From positions 124,001 to 188,000 of the forward strand of contig NZ_JAMGZJ010000078.1 in the NCBI RefSeq assembly GCF_025564085.1: 64,000 nt of DNA, in the 5' to 3' direction. Each line of letters starts with the position of its first letter. Position 1 is the first letter of the stretch. The translations under genes were made by a program, and so were the position numbers. Shown piece by piece: positions 8,621-18,987 of this stretch. The notes under the pieces were generated by a model. The model searched no databases. It saw only the letters and a program-made list of their open reading frames with translations, and had not been told where the DNA came from. The DNA comes from Silvania confinis (GTDB taxonomy: Bacteria > Pseudomonadota > Gammaproteobacteria > Enterobacterales > Enterobacteriaceae).

Positions 8621-8718
8621 AAAGCGTGATTGCATACGCAATATAATAAAAATGTATCTTAATTGTTAAATCCAGCCTTGTGTGCACTTGTCTATACAAG
8701 TATATCTTACTGTATAGT
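8621..8718 (+). promoter_or_regulatory. hutUH promoter with HutC operator and possible CRP site
   Basis: The palindrome-like CTTGTCTATACAAG (8687-8700) matches the HutC operator I recall (core TTGTATAGACAA, here on the other strand). It overlaps a -35-like TTGTCT (8688-8693), and a -10 TATAGT lies at 8713-8718. Upstream, AAAGCGTGATTGCATACGCA (from 8621) resembles a CRP site with one good half (CGTGA) and one weak half, about 90 bp before the expected start. CRP activation of hutUH is known in Klebsiella. The CRP assignment here is tentative. Confidence 0.65.
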
Positions 8719-8741
8719 CTTTCCCCGATCAGGAGCACACC

Positions 8742-10427
8742 ATGTCGTCAGGTAAGTATCGCCAGCAAGAGATCCGCGCCCCCCGCGGCACCACGCTTAA
8801 TGCCAAAAGCTGGCAGACCGAAGCGCCGCTGCGGATGTTAATGAACAACCTCGATCCCGACGTGGCGGAGAATCCTCACGAGCTGGTGGTGTATGGCGGC
8901 ATTGGCCGCGCGGCGCGCAACTGGGAGTGCTATGACGCTATGGTCGCCGCGCTGACCGAACTTGAGAGCGACGAAACCCTGCTGGTGCAATCCGGTAAAC
9001 CGGTCGGCGTGTTTCAAACCCACAAAAATGCCCCGCGCGTGCTGATTGCCAACTCCAATCTGGTGCCGCACTGGGCGACCTGGGAACACTTTAACGAGCT
9101 CGATGCCAAGGGGCTGGCGATGTACGGCCAGATGACCGCCGGGAGCTGGATCTATATCGGCAGCCAGGGCATCGTGCAGGGCACTTACGAGACCTTCGTC
9201 GAAGCCGGGCGCCAGCACTATAACGGCTCCCTGAAAGGGCGCTGGGTACTGACCGCGGGCTTAGGCGGGATGGGCGGTGCCCAACCGCTGGCCGCCACCC
9301 TCGCGGGCGCCTGTTCCCTGAACATTGAATGCCAGCAGAGCCGCATCGATTTTCGTCTGCGCACTCAATACGTCGATGAACAGGCCGACTCGCTGGATGA
9401 CGCGCTGGCCCGCATTCAGAAATACACCGCCGAAGGCAAAGCTGTCTCGATTGCCCTGTGCGGCAACGCGGCGGATATCGTCCCGGAACTGGTGGCGCGC
9501 GGCGTCCGCCCGGACCTGGTCACCGACCAGACCAGCGCCCACGATCCGCTCCACGGCTACCTGCCAAAAGGCTGGCAGTGGGAAGAGTATCAGCAGAAAG
9601 CGCAGAAGGATCCGCAAGGCACCGTGCTGGCGGCAAAACGGTCGATGGCTGACCACGTCAGCGCGATGCTGGCCTTCAGTCAGCAGGGTGTTCCGACCTT
9701 TGACTACGGCAACAACATTCGCCAGATGGCAAAAGAGATGGGCGTCACCAACGCCTTTGATTTCCCCGGTTTTGTGCCCGCCTATATCCGTCCGCTGTTC
9801 TGCCGTGGGATCGGCCCGTTCCGCTGGGTGGCGCTCTCCGGCGACCCGGAAGATATCTATAAAACCGATGCCAAAGTAAAAGAGATTGTTGCCGATGATG
9901 AACACCTCCATCACTGGCTGGACATGGCCCGCGAGCGCATTAACTTCCAGGGCTTACCGGCGCGTATCTGCTGGGTGGGGCTGGAGTGGCGGCAGAAGCT
10001 GGGTCTGGCCTTTAACGAAATGGTGCGCAGCGGCGAAGTGTCCGCGCCGATTGTGATCGGTCGCGACCACCTTGATTCTGGCTCGGTGGCCAGCCCCAAC
10101 CGCGAAACCGAAGCGATGCGCGACGGCTCCGACGCGGTCTCTGACTGGCCGCTGCTTAACGCCTTGCTGAATACCGCCAGCGGCGCGACCTGGGTCTCGC
10201 TGCACCACGGCGGCGGCGTGGGGATGGGCTTCTCCCAGCATGCCGGGATGGTGATTGTCTGCGACGGCACCGATGAAGCCGCCGCGCGCATTGCCCGCGT
10301 ACTGCACAACGACCCGGCAACCGGCGTGATGCGCCATGCGGACGCCGGGTATGACATCGCTATCGACTGTGCGAAAGAGCAGGGCCTGAACCTGCCGATG
10401 ATCGCCGCCACACAAGGAAAGCACTGA
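8742..10427 (+). CDS. hutU: Urocanate hydratase
   Basis: HutU adds water to urocanate, giving 4-imidazolone-5-propanoate, using a tightly bound NAD+ as electrophile. The 561-residue length is standard. Glycine-rich NAD-contact segments include [10 protein letters not shown] and [16 protein letters not shown]. The catalytic cysteine region is [10 protein letters not shown] near residue 410. A ribosome site (CAGGAG) precedes the ATG. The stop overlaps the hutH start (TGATG), so the pair is translationally coupled. Its own HutC-operator promoter lies upstream. Confidence 0.97.
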   Translation: MSSGKYRQQEIRAPRGTTLNAKSWQTEAPLRMLMNNLDPDVAENPHELVVYGGIGRAARNWECYDAMVAALTELESDETLLVQSGKPVGVFQTHKNAPRVLIANSNLVPHWATWEHFNELDAKGLAMYGQMTAGSWIYIGSQGIVQGTYETFVEAGRQHYNGSLKGRWVLTAGLGGMGGAQPLAATLAGACSLNIECQQSRIDFRLRTQYVDEQADSLDDALARIQKYTAEGKAVSIALCGNAADIVPELVARGVRPDLVTDQTSAHDPLHGYLPKGWQWEEYQQKAQKDPQGTVLAAKRSMADHVSAMLAFSQQGVPTFDYGNNIRQMAKEMGVTNAFDFPGFVPAYIRPLFCRGIGPFRWVALSGDPEDIYKTDAKVKEIVADDEHLHHWLDMARERINFQGLPARICWVGLEWRQKLGLAFNEMVRSGEVSAPIVIGRDHLDSGSVASPNRETEAMRDGSDAVSDWPLLNALLNTASGATWVSLHHGGGVGMGFSQHAGMVIVCDGTDEAAARIARVLHNDPATGVMRHADAGYDIAIDCAKEQGLNLPMIAATQGKH

Positions 10428-11947
10428 TGAATGCCTTAACCCTTACTCCCGGCTCTCTGACGCTGGCGCAGCTCCGTCAGGTATGGCGCAGCCCGCTTCA
10501 GCTTACGCTTGATGACGCAGCCCACGGGGCGATAAACGACAGCGTGGCCTGCGTTGAAGCGATTGTTGCAGAAGGGCGCACCGCCTACGGGATCAACACC
10601 GGTTTTGGCCTGCTGGCGCAAACGCGTATCGCCACCCACGATCTGGAAAATCTACAGCGCTCGCTGGTGCTGTCCCATGCCGCGGGCGTAGGCCAGCCGC
10701 TGGATGATGACATCGTGCGTCTGATGATGGTGCTGAAAATTAACAGCCTGGCGCGCGGTTTCTCCGGGATCCGCCTGAGCGTGATTCAGGCGCTGATTGC
10801 GCTGGTCAACGCCGAAGTCTTTCCGTGGATCCCGGCCAAAGGGTCGGTGGGAGCCTCCGGTGACCTGGCCCCGCTGGCGCATATGTCCCTGACGCTGCTC
10901 GGCGAAGGCAAAGCCCGCTATCGCGGCGAATGGCTCCCGGCGGCAACCGCATTGCAAAAAGCGGGTCTGGCCCCGGTGACGCTGGCGGCGAAAGAGGGTC
11001 TGGCGCTGCTGAATGGCACTCAGGCATCGACGGCGTTTGCCCTGCGCGGCCTGTTTGAAGCGGAAGACCTGTTCGCCTCGGCGGTAGTTTGCGGGGCGCT
11101 CACCACCGAAGCGGTGCTCGGATCCCGTCGTCCGTTCGATGCCCGTATTCATGCGGTGCGCGGCCAGCGCGGACAGATTGACGCCGCGGCGCTGTACCGC
11201 CATGTCCTGACCGAAACCAGCGAGATTGCCGAGTCGCATCATAACTGCGACAAAGTGCAGGACCCGTACTCTCTGCGCTGTCAGCCGCAGGTGATGGGCG
11301 CCTGCCTGACGCAGCTGCGCCAGGCGGCGGAAGTGCTGCTGGTGGAATCGAATGCCGTTTCCGATAACCCGCTGGTGTTCGCCGCCGAAAACGAAGTGGT
11401 CTCCGGGGGCAACTTCCACGCTGAACCGGTGGCGATGGCGGCGGATAATCTGGCGCTGGCGATTGCCGAAATAGGTTCGCTGTCCGAACGGCGCATTGCG
11501 CTGATGATGGACAAACACATGTCGCAGCTGCCGCCGTTCCTGGTGCGCAACGGCGGGGTGAATTCCGGGTTTATGATTGCCCAGGTGACTGCCGCCGCGC
11601 TGGCGAGCGAGAACAAAGCGCTGTCGCACCCGCACAGCGTCGACAGTTTGCCGACCTCTGCCAATCAGGAAGATCATGTTTCGATGGCCCCGGCGGCAGG
11701 TCGTCGCCTGTGGGAGATGGCGGGCAATACCCGTGGCGTGCTGGCGGTGGAATGGTTAGCGGCCTGTCAGGGGGCGGATTTGCGTGATGGCCTGACCTCC
11801 AGCCCGCTGCTGGAGCAGGCGCGGCATATCCTGCGGGAGCAGGTAGCGCATTATGATGACGACCGCTTCTTTGCCCCGGATATCGATGCGGCGATCGGCC
11901 TGTTGGATAAAGGCAGCCTGGTGACGTTATTGCCTTCCGTGCTCTGA
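10427..11947 (+). CDS. hutH: Histidine ammonia-lyase
   Basis: HutH deaminates L-histidine to trans-urocanate, the first step of the pathway, releasing ammonia for nitrogen supply. The 506-residue protein has the conserved [12 protein letters not shown] block. Ala143-Ser144-Gly145 there cyclise into the MIO electrophile. It starts on the hutU stop and ends just before a REP-like element that may cap the transcript. With hutI, hutG and hutU the full four-enzyme route from histidine to glutamate and formamide is encoded here. Confidence 0.97.
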   Translation: MNALTLTPGSLTLAQLRQVWRSPLQLTLDDAAHGAINDSVACVEAIVAEGRTAYGINTGFGLLAQTRIATHDLENLQRSLVLSHAAGVGQPLDDDIVRLMMVLKINSLARGFSGIRLSVIQALIALVNAEVFPWIPAKGSVGASGDLAPLAHMSLTLLGEGKARYRGEWLPAATALQKAGLAPVTLAAKEGLALLNGTQASTAFALRGLFEAEDLFASAVVCGALTTEAVLGSRRPFDARIHAVRGQRGQIDAAALYRHVLTETSEIAESHHNCDKVQDPYSLRCQPQVMGACLTQLRQAAEVLLVESNAVSDNPLVFAAENEVVSGGNFHAEPVAMAADNLALAIAEIGSLSERRIALMMDKHMSQLPPFLVRNGGVNSGFMIAQVTAAALASENKALSHPHSVDSLPTSANQEDHVSMAPAAGRRLWEMAGNTRGVLAVEWLAACQGADLRDGLTSSPLLEQARHILREQVAHYDDDRFFAPDIDAAIGLLDKGSLVTLLPSVL

Positions 11948-11950
11948 TTA

Positions 11951-12029
11951 TTGCCCGGTGGCGCTACGCTTACCGGGCCTACAAAACCGCGAACGTAGGC
12001 CGGGTAAGGCGTAGCCGCCACCCGGCTTT
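11951..12029. repeat. REP/BIME element after hutH
   Basis: Two GC-rich imperfect palindromes face each other: GCCCGGTGGCGCTACGCTTA near 11953 and its inverted partner GTAAGGCGTAGCCGCCACCC near 12004. They are joined by a short linker containing a second CGGGCCTAC/GTAGGCCGG pair. This is the form of a bacterial interspersed mosaic element between convergent genes (hutH and ybhB), where it can stabilise mRNA ends or bind gyrase. Confidence 0.85.
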
Positions 12030-12030
12030 T

Positions 12031-12507
12031 CTACGAATACATCGCCGTTATCGACGCGCTACCCAGTGTGTGGAAATGGACGTTAAAGCCCACCATCGCG
12101 CCGCTCGCCCCTTCATCGACCTCAATGCTGTCCACGTCCAGCGCATGCACCGTGAAGATGTAGCGGTGCGTTTCGCCTTTCGGGGGGGCCGCGCCGCCAT
12201 AGCCCGCTTTACCAAAATCGGTGCGGGTCTGTACCGCGCCATCCGGCAGGGCGACCAGCGATGAACCCGAGCCCTGCGGCAGCACGCGGGTATCGGCGGG
12301 CAGGTTGGCGACCACCCAGTGCCACCAGCCGGAGCCGGTTGGCGCATCCGGATCGTAGCAGGTCACGACGAAACTTTTGGTCCCGGACGGAACCTCGTCC
12401 CACGCCAGATGCGGAGAGATATTATCCCCCGCGTATCCCATATCGTTGAACACGTGGCGCAGCGGGAGTTTATCCCCGTCGCGCAGATCCTGACTGATGA
12501 GCTTCAT
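12031..12507 (-). CDS. ybhB: PEBP/Raf kinase inhibitor-like protein YbhB
   Basis: This is a small cytoplasmic phosphatidylethanolamine-binding-protein-family member whose cellular role in bacteria is not established. With ATG at 12507 it has 158 residues, the E. coli length. GGAG lies 7 nt upstream, whereas the longer frame to 12534 has no ribosome site. PEBP signatures are visible: CYDPDAPTGSGWWHWV (the DPDxP and GxxH elements) and a PPKGETHRYIF block. It is convergent with hutH and co-directional with bioA, 44 bp away. Confidence 0.93.
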   Translation of the reverse strand: MKLISQDLRDGDKLPLRHVFNDMGYAGDNISPHLAWDEVPSGTKSFVVTCYDPDAPTGSGWWHWVVANLPADTRVLPQGSGSSLVALPDGAVQTRTDFGKAGYGGAAPPKGETHRYIFTVHALDVDSIEVDEGASGAMVGFNVHFHTLGSASITAMYS

Positions 12508-12551
12508 ACTTTTTCTCCGTAATAAGACCTGCACGAAGTGTAACGCAAAAA

Positions 12552-13841
12552 CTAAAGCGCAAAGTGCGCAGGATCCTGAACCGCATCCACCACCGCGCGG
12601 GTCAGCTTGCTCAGCTGCTGCTGGCTAATCAGGTACGGCGGCATCAGATAAATCAGCTTGCCGAACGGACGCACCCACACCCCGCGGGCCACAAAGAAGC
12701 GCTGCAGCGCGGCCATGTTTACCGGATGACGGGTTTCGACCACCCCGATGGCACCCAGCACCCGCACGTCGGCGACGTACTCGGATCCACGCGCTGCCGC
12801 CAGCTGCTGCGTCAGTTGGGCTTCGATGGCGGCAACCTGGGTTTGCCACTCGCCGCTTTCAAGGATCGCCAGGCTTTCGCTGGCCACCGCGCAGGCCAGC
12901 GGATTGCCCATAAACGTGGGGCCGTGCATAAAGCAGCCCGCCTCGCCGTTGCTGATGGTCTCTGCTACATGGCGGGTGGTGAGGGTCGCAGACAGGGTCA
13001 TGGTGCCGCCGGTCAGGGCTTTCCCAAGACACAGAATGTCCGGGGTGATGCCCGCATGCTCGCAGGCGAACAGCTTGCCGGTGCGCCCGAATCCGGTAGC
13101 AATTTCGTCGGCAATCAGCAAGATCCCTTCCCGGTCGCACATTTTACGGATCCGTTTGAGCCACTCCGGATGATAAATGCGCATCCCGCCCGCCCCCTGG
13201 ACGATGGGCTCAAGGATCACTGCGGCAATCTCGTGACGATGGGCGGCCATCAGGCGGGCGAAGCCGACCATATCCGCCTCATCCCACGCGCCGTCGAAGC
13301 GGCTCTGCGGTGCCGGGGCAAACAGGTTTTCCGGCAGATAACCCTTCCACAGGCTGTGCATTGAGTTCTCGGGATCGCACACCGACATCGCGCCAAAGGT
13401 GTCGCCGTGATAGCCGTTGCGGAAGGTGAGAAAACGCTGGCGGCTTTCGCCCTTTGCGTGCCAGTACTGCAGCGCCATTTTCATCGCCACTTCCACCGCC
13501 ACCGAGCCGGTATCGGCGAGGAACACGCACTCCAGCGCCTCGGGGGTCATGGCCACCAGACGACGGCAGAGATCCACTGCCGGAGGATGGGTGATCCCGC
13601 CAAACATCACGTGCGACATGCGGTCAATCTGCGCTTTCATCGCTGCGTTGAGACGTGGATGGTTGTAACCGTGAATGGTCGCCCACCACGACGACATCCC
13701 GTCCACCAGCTGCTCGCCGCTGGCCAGGGTCAGTTCACAGCCGTGCGCCTCGGTGACCGGATAAACCGGCAGGGGCTGGCTCATGGATGTGTAAGGGTGC
13801 CAGATATGGCGCTGATCGAAAGCGAGATCGTCTGTTGTCAT
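12552..13841 (-). CDS. bioA: Adenosylmethionine-8-amino-7-oxononanoate aminotransferase
   Basis: BioA transaminates KAPA to DAPA using S-adenosylmethionine as the amino donor, the antepenultimate step of biotin synthesis. From the ATG at 13841 it has 429 residues, as in E. coli. The open frame to 13937 runs back through the bio operator and is not used. It is a class III PLP aminotransferase: [15 protein letters not shown] supplies the PLP-pyridine Asp, and [10 protein letters not shown] contains the Schiff-base lysine near 274. It diverges from bioB across the BirA operator. Confidence 0.96.
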   Translation of the reverse strand: MTTDDLAFDQRHIWHPYTSMSQPLPVYPVTEAHGCELTLASGEQLVDGMSSWWATIHGYNHPRLNAAMKAQIDRMSHVMFGGITHPPAVDLCRRLVAMTPEALECVFLADTGSVAVEVAMKMALQYWHAKGESRQRFLTFRNGYHGDTFGAMSVCDPENSMHSLWKGYLPENLFAPAPQSRFDGAWDEADMVGFARLMAAHRHEIAAVILEPIVQGAGGMRIYHPEWLKRIRKMCDREGILLIADEIATGFGRTGKLFACEHAGITPDILCLGKALTGGTMTLSATLTTRHVAETISNGEAGCFMHGPTFMGNPLACAVASESLAILESGEWQTQVAAIEAQLTQQLAAARGSEYVADVRVLGAIGVVETRHPVNMAALQRFFVARGVWVRPFGKLIYLMPPYLISQQQLSKLTRAVVDAVQDPAHFAL

Positions 13842-13847
13842 AATCGA

Positions 13848-13883
13848 CTTGTAAACCATTTTGAAAACATTTAGGTTTACAAG
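13848..13883. promoter_or_regulatory. BirA operator and divergent bioA/bioB promoter
   Basis: A perfect inverted repeat CTTGTAAACC (13848-13857) and GGTTTACAAG (13874-13883) is separated by 16 bp. This is the bio operator bound by dimeric BirA-biotinyl-AMP, and it differs from E. coli mainly in the spacer as I remember it. Both face-to-face promoters lie within it, so one operator silences bioA and bioBFCD together when biotin is sufficient. Confidence 0.95.
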
Positions 13884-13928
13884 TATAAACCGAACCCATC
13901 CTGAACTAAACCTTTTTGGAGACGCCCC

Positions 13929-14969
13929 ATGGCTCACCAGACACGCTGGTCAATGTCGCAAGTCACTGCATTATTTGAAAAACCTCTGCTGGAATTGCTG
14001 TTTGAAGCCCAGCAGGTGCACCGTCAACACTTCGATCCGCAGCACGTCCAGGTCAGCACCTTGCTGTCAATCAAGACCGGGGCCTGCCCGGAAGACTGCA
14101 AATACTGCCCGCAGAGCGCGCGCTACAAAACCGGGCTCGAATCCGAGCGTCTGATGGAGGTGGAGCAGGTGCTGGACTCTGCCCGCCAGGCGAAAAACGC
14201 CGGTTCGACCCGATTCTGCATGGGCGCGGCGTGGAAGAACCCGCACGAGCGCGACATGCCGTATCTCGAACAGATGGTGCAGGGCGTAAAAGCCATGGGC
14301 CTGGAGGCCTGTATGACCCTCGGCACGCTGAACGACGGTCAGGCCCAGCGCCTGGCCTCGGCGGGCCTGGATTACTACAACCACAACCTCGACACCTCAC
14401 CGGAATTCTACGGCAATATCATCACCACCCGTACCTATCAGGAGCGTCTGGATACATTGGGTAAAGTGCGCGATGCAGGCATCAAAGTGTGCTCGGGCGG
14501 GATTGTCGGCTTGGGCGAAACGGTCACCGACCGCGCCGGGCTGCTGCTTCAGCTGGCGAACCTGCCGACGCCGCCGGAAAGCGTACCCATCAACATGCTG
14601 GTGAAGGTGAAAGGCACACCGCTGGCGGATAACGATGATGTCGACGCCTTTGATTTTATCCGCACCATTGCGGTGGCGCGGGTGATGATGCCCACCTCCT
14701 TTGTGCGTCTCTCCGCCGGGCGCGAGCAGATGAGCGAGCAGACCCAGGCGATGTGCTTTATGGCCGGGGCCAACTCTATTTTCTACGGCTGCAAACTGCT
14801 CACTACCCCGAACCCGGAAGAGGACAAAGACGTCCAACTGTTCCGCAAGCTGGGGCTCAACCCGCAGCAGACTGCGGTGCAGACCGGCGACAACGAGCAG
14901 CAGCACCAGCTCGAACAGCAGCTGTTCCACGCCGATACCGAACAGTTCTATAACGCGGCGACGGTATGA
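13929..14969 (+). CDS. bioB: Biotin synthase
   Basis: BioB is the radical SAM enzyme that inserts sulfur into dethiobiotin to make biotin. The CxxxCxxC motif CPEDCKYC (Cys53, Cys57, Cys60) binds the 4Fe-4S cluster. Further conserved Cys and Arg residues for the 2Fe-2S cluster follow (CMGAAW, CMTLG and the RLSAGR block). It has 346 residues, the family norm. The stop overlaps bioF by 4 bp. Confidence 0.97.
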   Translation: MAHQTRWSMSQVTALFEKPLLELLFEAQQVHRQHFDPQHVQVSTLLSIKTGACPEDCKYCPQSARYKTGLESERLMEVEQVLDSARQAKNAGSTRFCMGAAWKNPHERDMPYLEQMVQGVKAMGLEACMTLGTLNDGQAQRLASAGLDYYNHNLDTSPEFYGNIITTRTYQERLDTLGKVRDAGIKVCSGGIVGLGETVTDRAGLLLQLANLPTPPESVPINMLVKVKGTPLADNDDVDAFDFIRTIAVARVMMPTSFVRLSAGREQMSEQTQAMCFMAGANSIFYGCKLLTTPNPEEDKDVQLFRKLGLNPQQTAVQTGDNEQQHQLEQQLFHADTEQFYNAATV

Positions 14970-16123
14970 CGTGGCAGCAACGCATTGATGCCGCCCTTGA
15001 GGCACGTCGGGCGGCCGATGCCCTGCGCGTGCGCACGCCTGTTGCGAACGGCGCCGGTCGTTTTCTGACCCACGGCCAGCAGCGTTACGCGAATTTCTCC
15101 AGCAATGACTATCTGGGCTTAAGTCAGCACCCTGACATTATCCGCGCCTGGCAGCAGGGCGCGGAGCAGTATGGCGTGGGCAGCGGCGGCTCCGGCCACG
15201 TCAGCGGTTACACCACGGCGCATCAGGCGCTCGAAGATCATCTGGCGGGCTGGCTCGGCTATGATCGTGCGCTGTTATTTATCTCCGGCTTTGCTGCCAA
15301 CCAGGCGCTGATCGCCGCCCTGACCGGCAAAGACGATCGGATTGTCGCCGACCGTTTAAGCCACGCCTCGCTGCTGGAAGCCGCCAGCCACAGCCCGGCT
15401 CAGCTCAGGCGCTTTGCCCATAACGATGCCGCCCAGCTTGCCGCGCTGCTGGATAAACCCTGTGCCGGGCAGCAGCTGGTGGTCACCGAAGGGATTTTCA
15501 GCATGGACGGCGACTTTGCCCCGCTGGGTGAACTCCACGCGGCGACGCAGCGCAAGGCGGGCTGGCTGCTGGTGGACGATGCCCACGGGATCGGCGTCAG
15601 CGGGCCAGAAGGGCGCGGCACGGCCGCCAGCCTGCAGGTCAAACCCGAACTGCTGGTGGTGACCTTTGGCAAAGGGGTGGGCGTCAGCGGGGCTGCCGTG
15701 CTGTGCAGTGCGTCGGTTGCCGACTACCTGCTGCAATTTGCCCGCCACCTGATCTACAGCACCAGCATGCCGCCCGCCCAGGCTGTGGCTCTGCTGGCGG
15801 CGTTTAACGTGATCCGCAGCGATGACGGGGACGCGCGGCGTCAGCGGCTGGCATACCTCATCGGTCAGTTCCGCGCGGGCGTCAATGCGCTGCCACTGCA
15901 GATCACCGCCTCACAGAGCGCCATTCAGCCGCTGATCGTGGGGGAAAACGAGCGAGCGCTGCGAATGGCGAATACCCTCAGACAGCAGGGGATCTGGGTG
16001 ACGGCTATTCGCCCGCCAACGGTCCCGGCGGGTACTGCCCGTCTGCGCCTGACCCTGACGGCAGCGCATGAGCCGGCAGATATCACCGCGTTACTGGAGG
16101 CACTGCATGTCGCAAGTGAATAA
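14966..16123 (+). CDS. bioF: 8-amino-7-oxononanoate synthase
   Basis: BioF condenses pimeloyl-ACP with L-alanine to form KAPA, releasing CO2. It is an alpha-oxoamine synthase with PLP. The 385 residues contain the FSSNDYLGL block near 35, [24 protein letters not shown] (PLP Asp/His), and [13 protein letters not shown] with the Schiff-base lysine near 236. The start overlaps the bioB stop by 4 bp and the 3' end overlaps bioC by 17 bp, so the genes are tightly coupled. Confidence 0.97.
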   Translation: MTWQQRIDAALEARRAADALRVRTPVANGAGRFLTHGQQRYANFSSNDYLGLSQHPDIIRAWQQGAEQYGVGSGGSGHVSGYTTAHQALEDHLAGWLGYDRALLFISGFAANQALIAALTGKDDRIVADRLSHASLLEAASHSPAQLRRFAHNDAAQLAALLDKPCAGQQLVVTEGIFSMDGDFAPLGELHAATQRKAGWLLVDDAHGIGVSGPEGRGTAASLQVKPELLVVTFGKGVGVSGAAVLCSASVADYLLQFARHLIYSTSMPPAQAVALLAAFNVIRSDDGDARRQRLAYLIGQFRAGVNALPLQITASQSAIQPLIVGENERALRMANTLRQQGIWVTAIRPPTVPAGTARLRLTLTAAHEPADITALLEALHVASE

Positions 16124-16862
16124 GCAGGCGATTGCCGCCGCGTTTGGCCGGGCGGCGCAAAGTTATTCCCGCCACGATGGGCTGCAGCGGCAAAGCGCCG
16201 AAGGGCTGCGGTCCCTGCTGGCGGAACATGATTTTGCCAGGGTGCTGGATGCCGGCTGCGGGCCGGGCGGCAACAGCCTCGCGTGGCGCAACGTCGGAAG
16301 CCACGTAACGGCGATGGATCTCTCTGCGCAGATGCTGGACCAGGCGCGCAGCCAGCAGGCGGCGGATGATTACCTGCTGGCCGATATCGAAGCCATTCCG
16401 CTGGCAGACGGCCAGTTCAGCCTGGTCTGGAGCCATCTGGCGGTGCAGTGGTGCGCCAGCCTGCCGCAGGCGCTGGCAGAGCTGTACCGCGTCACGCAGC
16501 CGGGCGGCAAGGTGGCATTCACCACGCTGTTGAACGGCTCGCTGCCGGAGCTGAATCAGGCCTGGCGGGCGGTGGACACCCAGCCGCACGCGAACCGCTT
16601 TCTGTGCGGGCAGCAGGTAACCGATGCCCTGTCCGGCTGGCGCTACCGCTGTGCGGTTCAGACCGTCACGCTGTTGTTCGACGACGCGCTAAGCGCGATG
16701 CGCTCGCTGAAAGGCATCGGCGCGACCCATCTGCATAGCGGGCGGGGCGATAAGCCGCTAACGCGCGGGCAGCTACAGCAGCTGGCGCTGGCCTGGCCGC
16801 AGCAGTCGGGGCAATTCCCGCTCTCTTATCAACTCTTTCATGGAATTATCGAACGTGACTGA
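16107..16862 (+). CDS. bioC: Malonyl-ACP O-methyltransferase BioC
   Basis: BioC methylates malonyl-ACP with SAM, disguising it so that fatty acid synthesis can build the pimeloyl chain of biotin. The start at 16107 ([17 protein letters not shown]) gives 251 residues, as in E. coli; the longer frame to 16068 lies entirely inside bioF. SAM motif I is [13 protein letters not shown] near 46-58, followed by the class I methyltransferase fold. The C-terminal [13 protein letters not shown] block is typical of BioC. It overlaps bioF at its start and bioD at its end. Confidence 0.95.
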   Translation: MSQVNKQAIAAAFGRAAQSYSRHDGLQRQSAEGLRSLLAEHDFARVLDAGCGPGGNSLAWRNVGSHVTAMDLSAQMLDQARSQQAADDYLLADIEAIPLADGQFSLVWSHLAVQWCASLPQALAELYRVTQPGGKVAFTTLLNGSLPELNQAWRAVDTQPHANRFLCGQQVTDALSGWRYRCAVQTVTLLFDDALSAMRSLKGIGATHLHSGRGDKPLTRGQLQQLALAWPQQSGQFPLSYQLFHGIIERD

Positions 16863-17559
16863 ACGTTATTTTGTAACCGGCACCGACACTGAGGTCGGTA
16901 AAACCGTCGCCAGCAGCGCACTGTTGCAGGCAGCCAATGCGCTGGGTCTGAAAACCGCAGGCTACAAGCCGGTGGCCTCGGGCAGTGAGATGACGGCCGA
17001 GGGGCTGCGCAACAGCGATGCGCTGGCGCTCCAGCGTAACAGCAGCGTGGCGCTGAGCTATCAGGCGGTCAATCCCTACACCTTTGCCGAGCCGACCTCG
17101 CCGCATATCATCAGCGCCGACGAGCAGCGCCCGATTGCGTTTCGCACGCTCTCCGCCGGGCTGCGGAAGCTGGAGGCGCAGGCTGACTGGGTACTGGTGG
17201 AAGGGGCGGGTGGCTGGTTTACCCCGCTGTCTGAGGAGCAGACCTTCGCCGACTGGGCGATCGCCGAACAACTGCCGGTGATTCTGGTGGTGGGGGTGAA
17301 GCTGGGCTGTATCAATCATGCCATGTTGACCGCGCAGGCAATCCGCCAGGCGGGCCTGCCGCTGGTAGGCTGGGTGGCGAATGGGGTAGTGGCGCCCGGC
17401 AAACGCCACGCCGAGTACATGGCGACGCTCAGGCGCGTGCTGGCAACGCCGCTGCTGGGCGAAATTCCGTGGCTGGGCGACGAGGCCGATACCACGGCGG
17501 TGGGGCGCTACCTCACGCTTAACCCGCTGGTGACGCCGTCCCCATCCAGTGTTCAATAA
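16855..17559 (+). CDS. bioD: ATP-dependent dethiobiotin synthetase BioD
   Basis: BioD carboxylates DAPA and closes the ureido ring, giving dethiobiotin, with ATP. The P-loop is GTDTEVGKT near the N-terminus. The GAGGWFTPL and [15 protein letters not shown] segments are also typical. I choose the GTG at 16855, which begins with the family-like [10 protein letters not shown] (234 residues); an ATG at 16840 would add five residues. It overlaps bioC by 8 bp. The C-terminus is slightly longer than in E. coli, and its last 41 bp overlap the convergent ABC ATPase gene. Confidence 0.92.
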   Translation: MTERYFVTGTDTEVGKTVASSALLQAANALGLKTAGYKPVASGSEMTAEGLRNSDALALQRNSSVALSYQAVNPYTFAEPTSPHIISADEQRPIAFRTLSAGLRKLEAQADWVLVEGAGGWFTPLSEEQTFADWAIAEQLPVILVVGVKLGCINHAMLTAQAIRQAGLPLVGWVANGVVAPGKRHAEYMATLRRVLATPLLGEIPWLGDEADTTAVGRYLTLNPLVTPSPSSVQ

Positions 17560-18247
17560 GCCCGTCGTCCAGCTCGCTGACGTGACCCTGGGCCACGCTA
17601 CGCCCGCGCCACAGCAGGCAAAAGCGCTCCGCCACCCGGCGAATCAGCCCCAGCTGCTGTTCGGCCAGTAGCACCGACAGCCCCAGCTCGCGGGTGAGCC
17701 TGGCCAGCAGCTGCGCCAGCTTCACGGTCAACAGCGGGTCGGGGCCGCGGCTGGGTTCGTCCAGGATCAGCAGGCGCGGGCGAGTGACCAGGGCGTTAGC
17801 CAGCGCCAGCTGATACTGCAGGTCGTCGCTGATGCCCGACGCGCGCCGCTGTCGCAGCGGGTACAGCTCAGGAAAGAATTCAAAAATATCGCTGTTCATC
17901 GCCGCCGCTCCCGTCTCGCCTTTTGCCCGCCTCGCGATGTGCAGATTCTCCTCTACGGTCAGTTGGGAAAAGATCCGCCGGTCCTGTGAAACATAGCCAA
18001 TTCCCGGGCCTGGGCGCGCGTCTGGCCCGGCAGACTGCAGGGGGAAGGGCGAGGCCCCGGCTTCGTGCCAGACCATGGTGCCGCTGGCAATGGGCAGCAG
18101 GCCTGCGATGCAGTTCATCAGCGTGGTTTTCCCCATTCCGGGCAGACCGACGATGCCGGTGCAGACGCCGGGAGGGAGGTCGAGGTCAACATTCCACAGC
18201 GTGTGTTGATTTCCGTAATATTGATTTATGGCGCGCAGGCTCAGCAT
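17519..18247 (-). CDS. Orphan LivF/UrtE-like ABC ATPase with degenerate motifs
   Basis: The 242-residue product resembles the LivF/UrtE class of ATPases from branched-chain amino acid or urea importers. Walker A is GLPGMGKTT, where the family has an N-G pair before the glycine. Walker B LLILDEP is intact. The ABC signature, normally LSGGQ, reads ISDDLQYQ, and the H-loop position reads LAEQQL with no His (LivF and UrtE also often lack it). No permease or binding-protein gene is adjacent, and the 3' end overlaps bioD. It may have lost transport function, become a regulator, or be decaying. The frame is intact and a ribosome site (AAGGAGAAC) precedes the ATG, so it is probably expressed. E. coli has no gene here to my knowledge. 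Confidence 0.75.
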   Translation of the reverse strand: MLSLRAINQYYGNQHTLWNVDLDLPPGVCTGIVGLPGMGKTTLMNCIAGLLPIASGTMVWHEAGASPFPLQSAGPDARPGPGIGYVSQDRRIFSQLTVEENLHIARRAKGETGAAAMNSDIFEFFPELYPLRQRRASGISDDLQYQLALANALVTRPRLLILDEPSRGPDPLLTVKLAQLLARLTRELGLSVLLAEQQLGLIRRVAERFCLLWRGRSVAQGHVSELDDGLIEHWMGTASPAG

Positions 18248-18987
18248 GATCGTTCTCCTTATGGGGTACAGACATCCAACACTGCAAGACCCTTGCCACC
18301 GACCTGAAAGTGGCCGTTAAACGCGGGTTTTTAGGAATGCGCCTGTAAAGTCAGCGGCGGGATAACAGAACAATGCACTGTCTCAGTGCCAGGCGGGCAG
18401 CTTTGGTGCAGAGGGCCGCAGAGGAAAATGTGACTAAGATCGCATCAGTTTGTTATGCTCTGCGCAGCGTTAGAATGTCAAAAATCGACAATAAATATTT
18501 TTTACCGTCGCGCTGTGAGGAAAAACCGGGAATTAGCCGAGTCACGGACCGCGTGGGCTGGAAGCAGTTATCCACTATTCCTGTGGATAACCATGTGCAT
18601 TAGAGTTAGAAAACACAAGGTAAGCGAGAGAATACGCGGCCTGCGCCTGAATTGCTGCGAAACGCGTCTTTTGAAAATATTGATTTAATATCAATGCGTT
18701 AAATAAAATCAATCACTGTCATCAAACTGTCAAGAGGACCGGCAAAAGTGCAGCGGGACGGCTTGACAAATGTTAAAAATAGAAAAGTTCTGGGGATAAC
18801 CCCCGCGCGTTGGAATTTTATCTTGTCGCTGTCGAAATTTTGCGCAGCATCGCGCGTTTCATGCCGTCAATAGCAGCAATATGCGTGTATGATACTGTAT
18901 TTTCATCCAGTATAATTTACTGGCAAAAATAGCCATCAAGAGTAAAATTACTCACCTGCCGTATCAACCATCATCAGGTCGCCGTTC
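18248..18987. promoter_or_regulatory. Long uvrB upstream region with LexA box and DnaA boxes
   Basis: About 740 bp carries no convincing gene. Near uvrB, TACTGTATTTTCATCCAGTA (18893-18912) is a LexA box like that of E. coli uvrB, overlapping a consensus -10 TATAAT (18911-18916). Farther upstream two inverted DnaA-type boxes face each other: TTATCCACT (18568-18576) and the complement of TTATCCACA (18582-18590). A possible third (complement of TTATCCCCA) lies near 18791. E. coli uvrB also has a distal promoter region with DnaA sites. The first part, 18248-18370, holds the leader of the minus-strand ABC gene. Confidence 0.75.

Noticed and set aside
8621..8642. Firm CRP site before hutU
   Set aside because: Only one half-site is good; kept as a tentative part of the promoter entry rather than as a separate feature.
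10652..11677. 341-residue open frame antisense to hutH
   Set aside because: His/Gln/Arg-rich composition typical of a shadow frame, with no recognisable domain; hutH is intact on the plus strand.
18373..18688. Short plus-strand ORFs in the uvrB upstream interval
   Set aside because: They cross the DnaA boxes and promoter region, have no ribosome site and no recognisable sequence.
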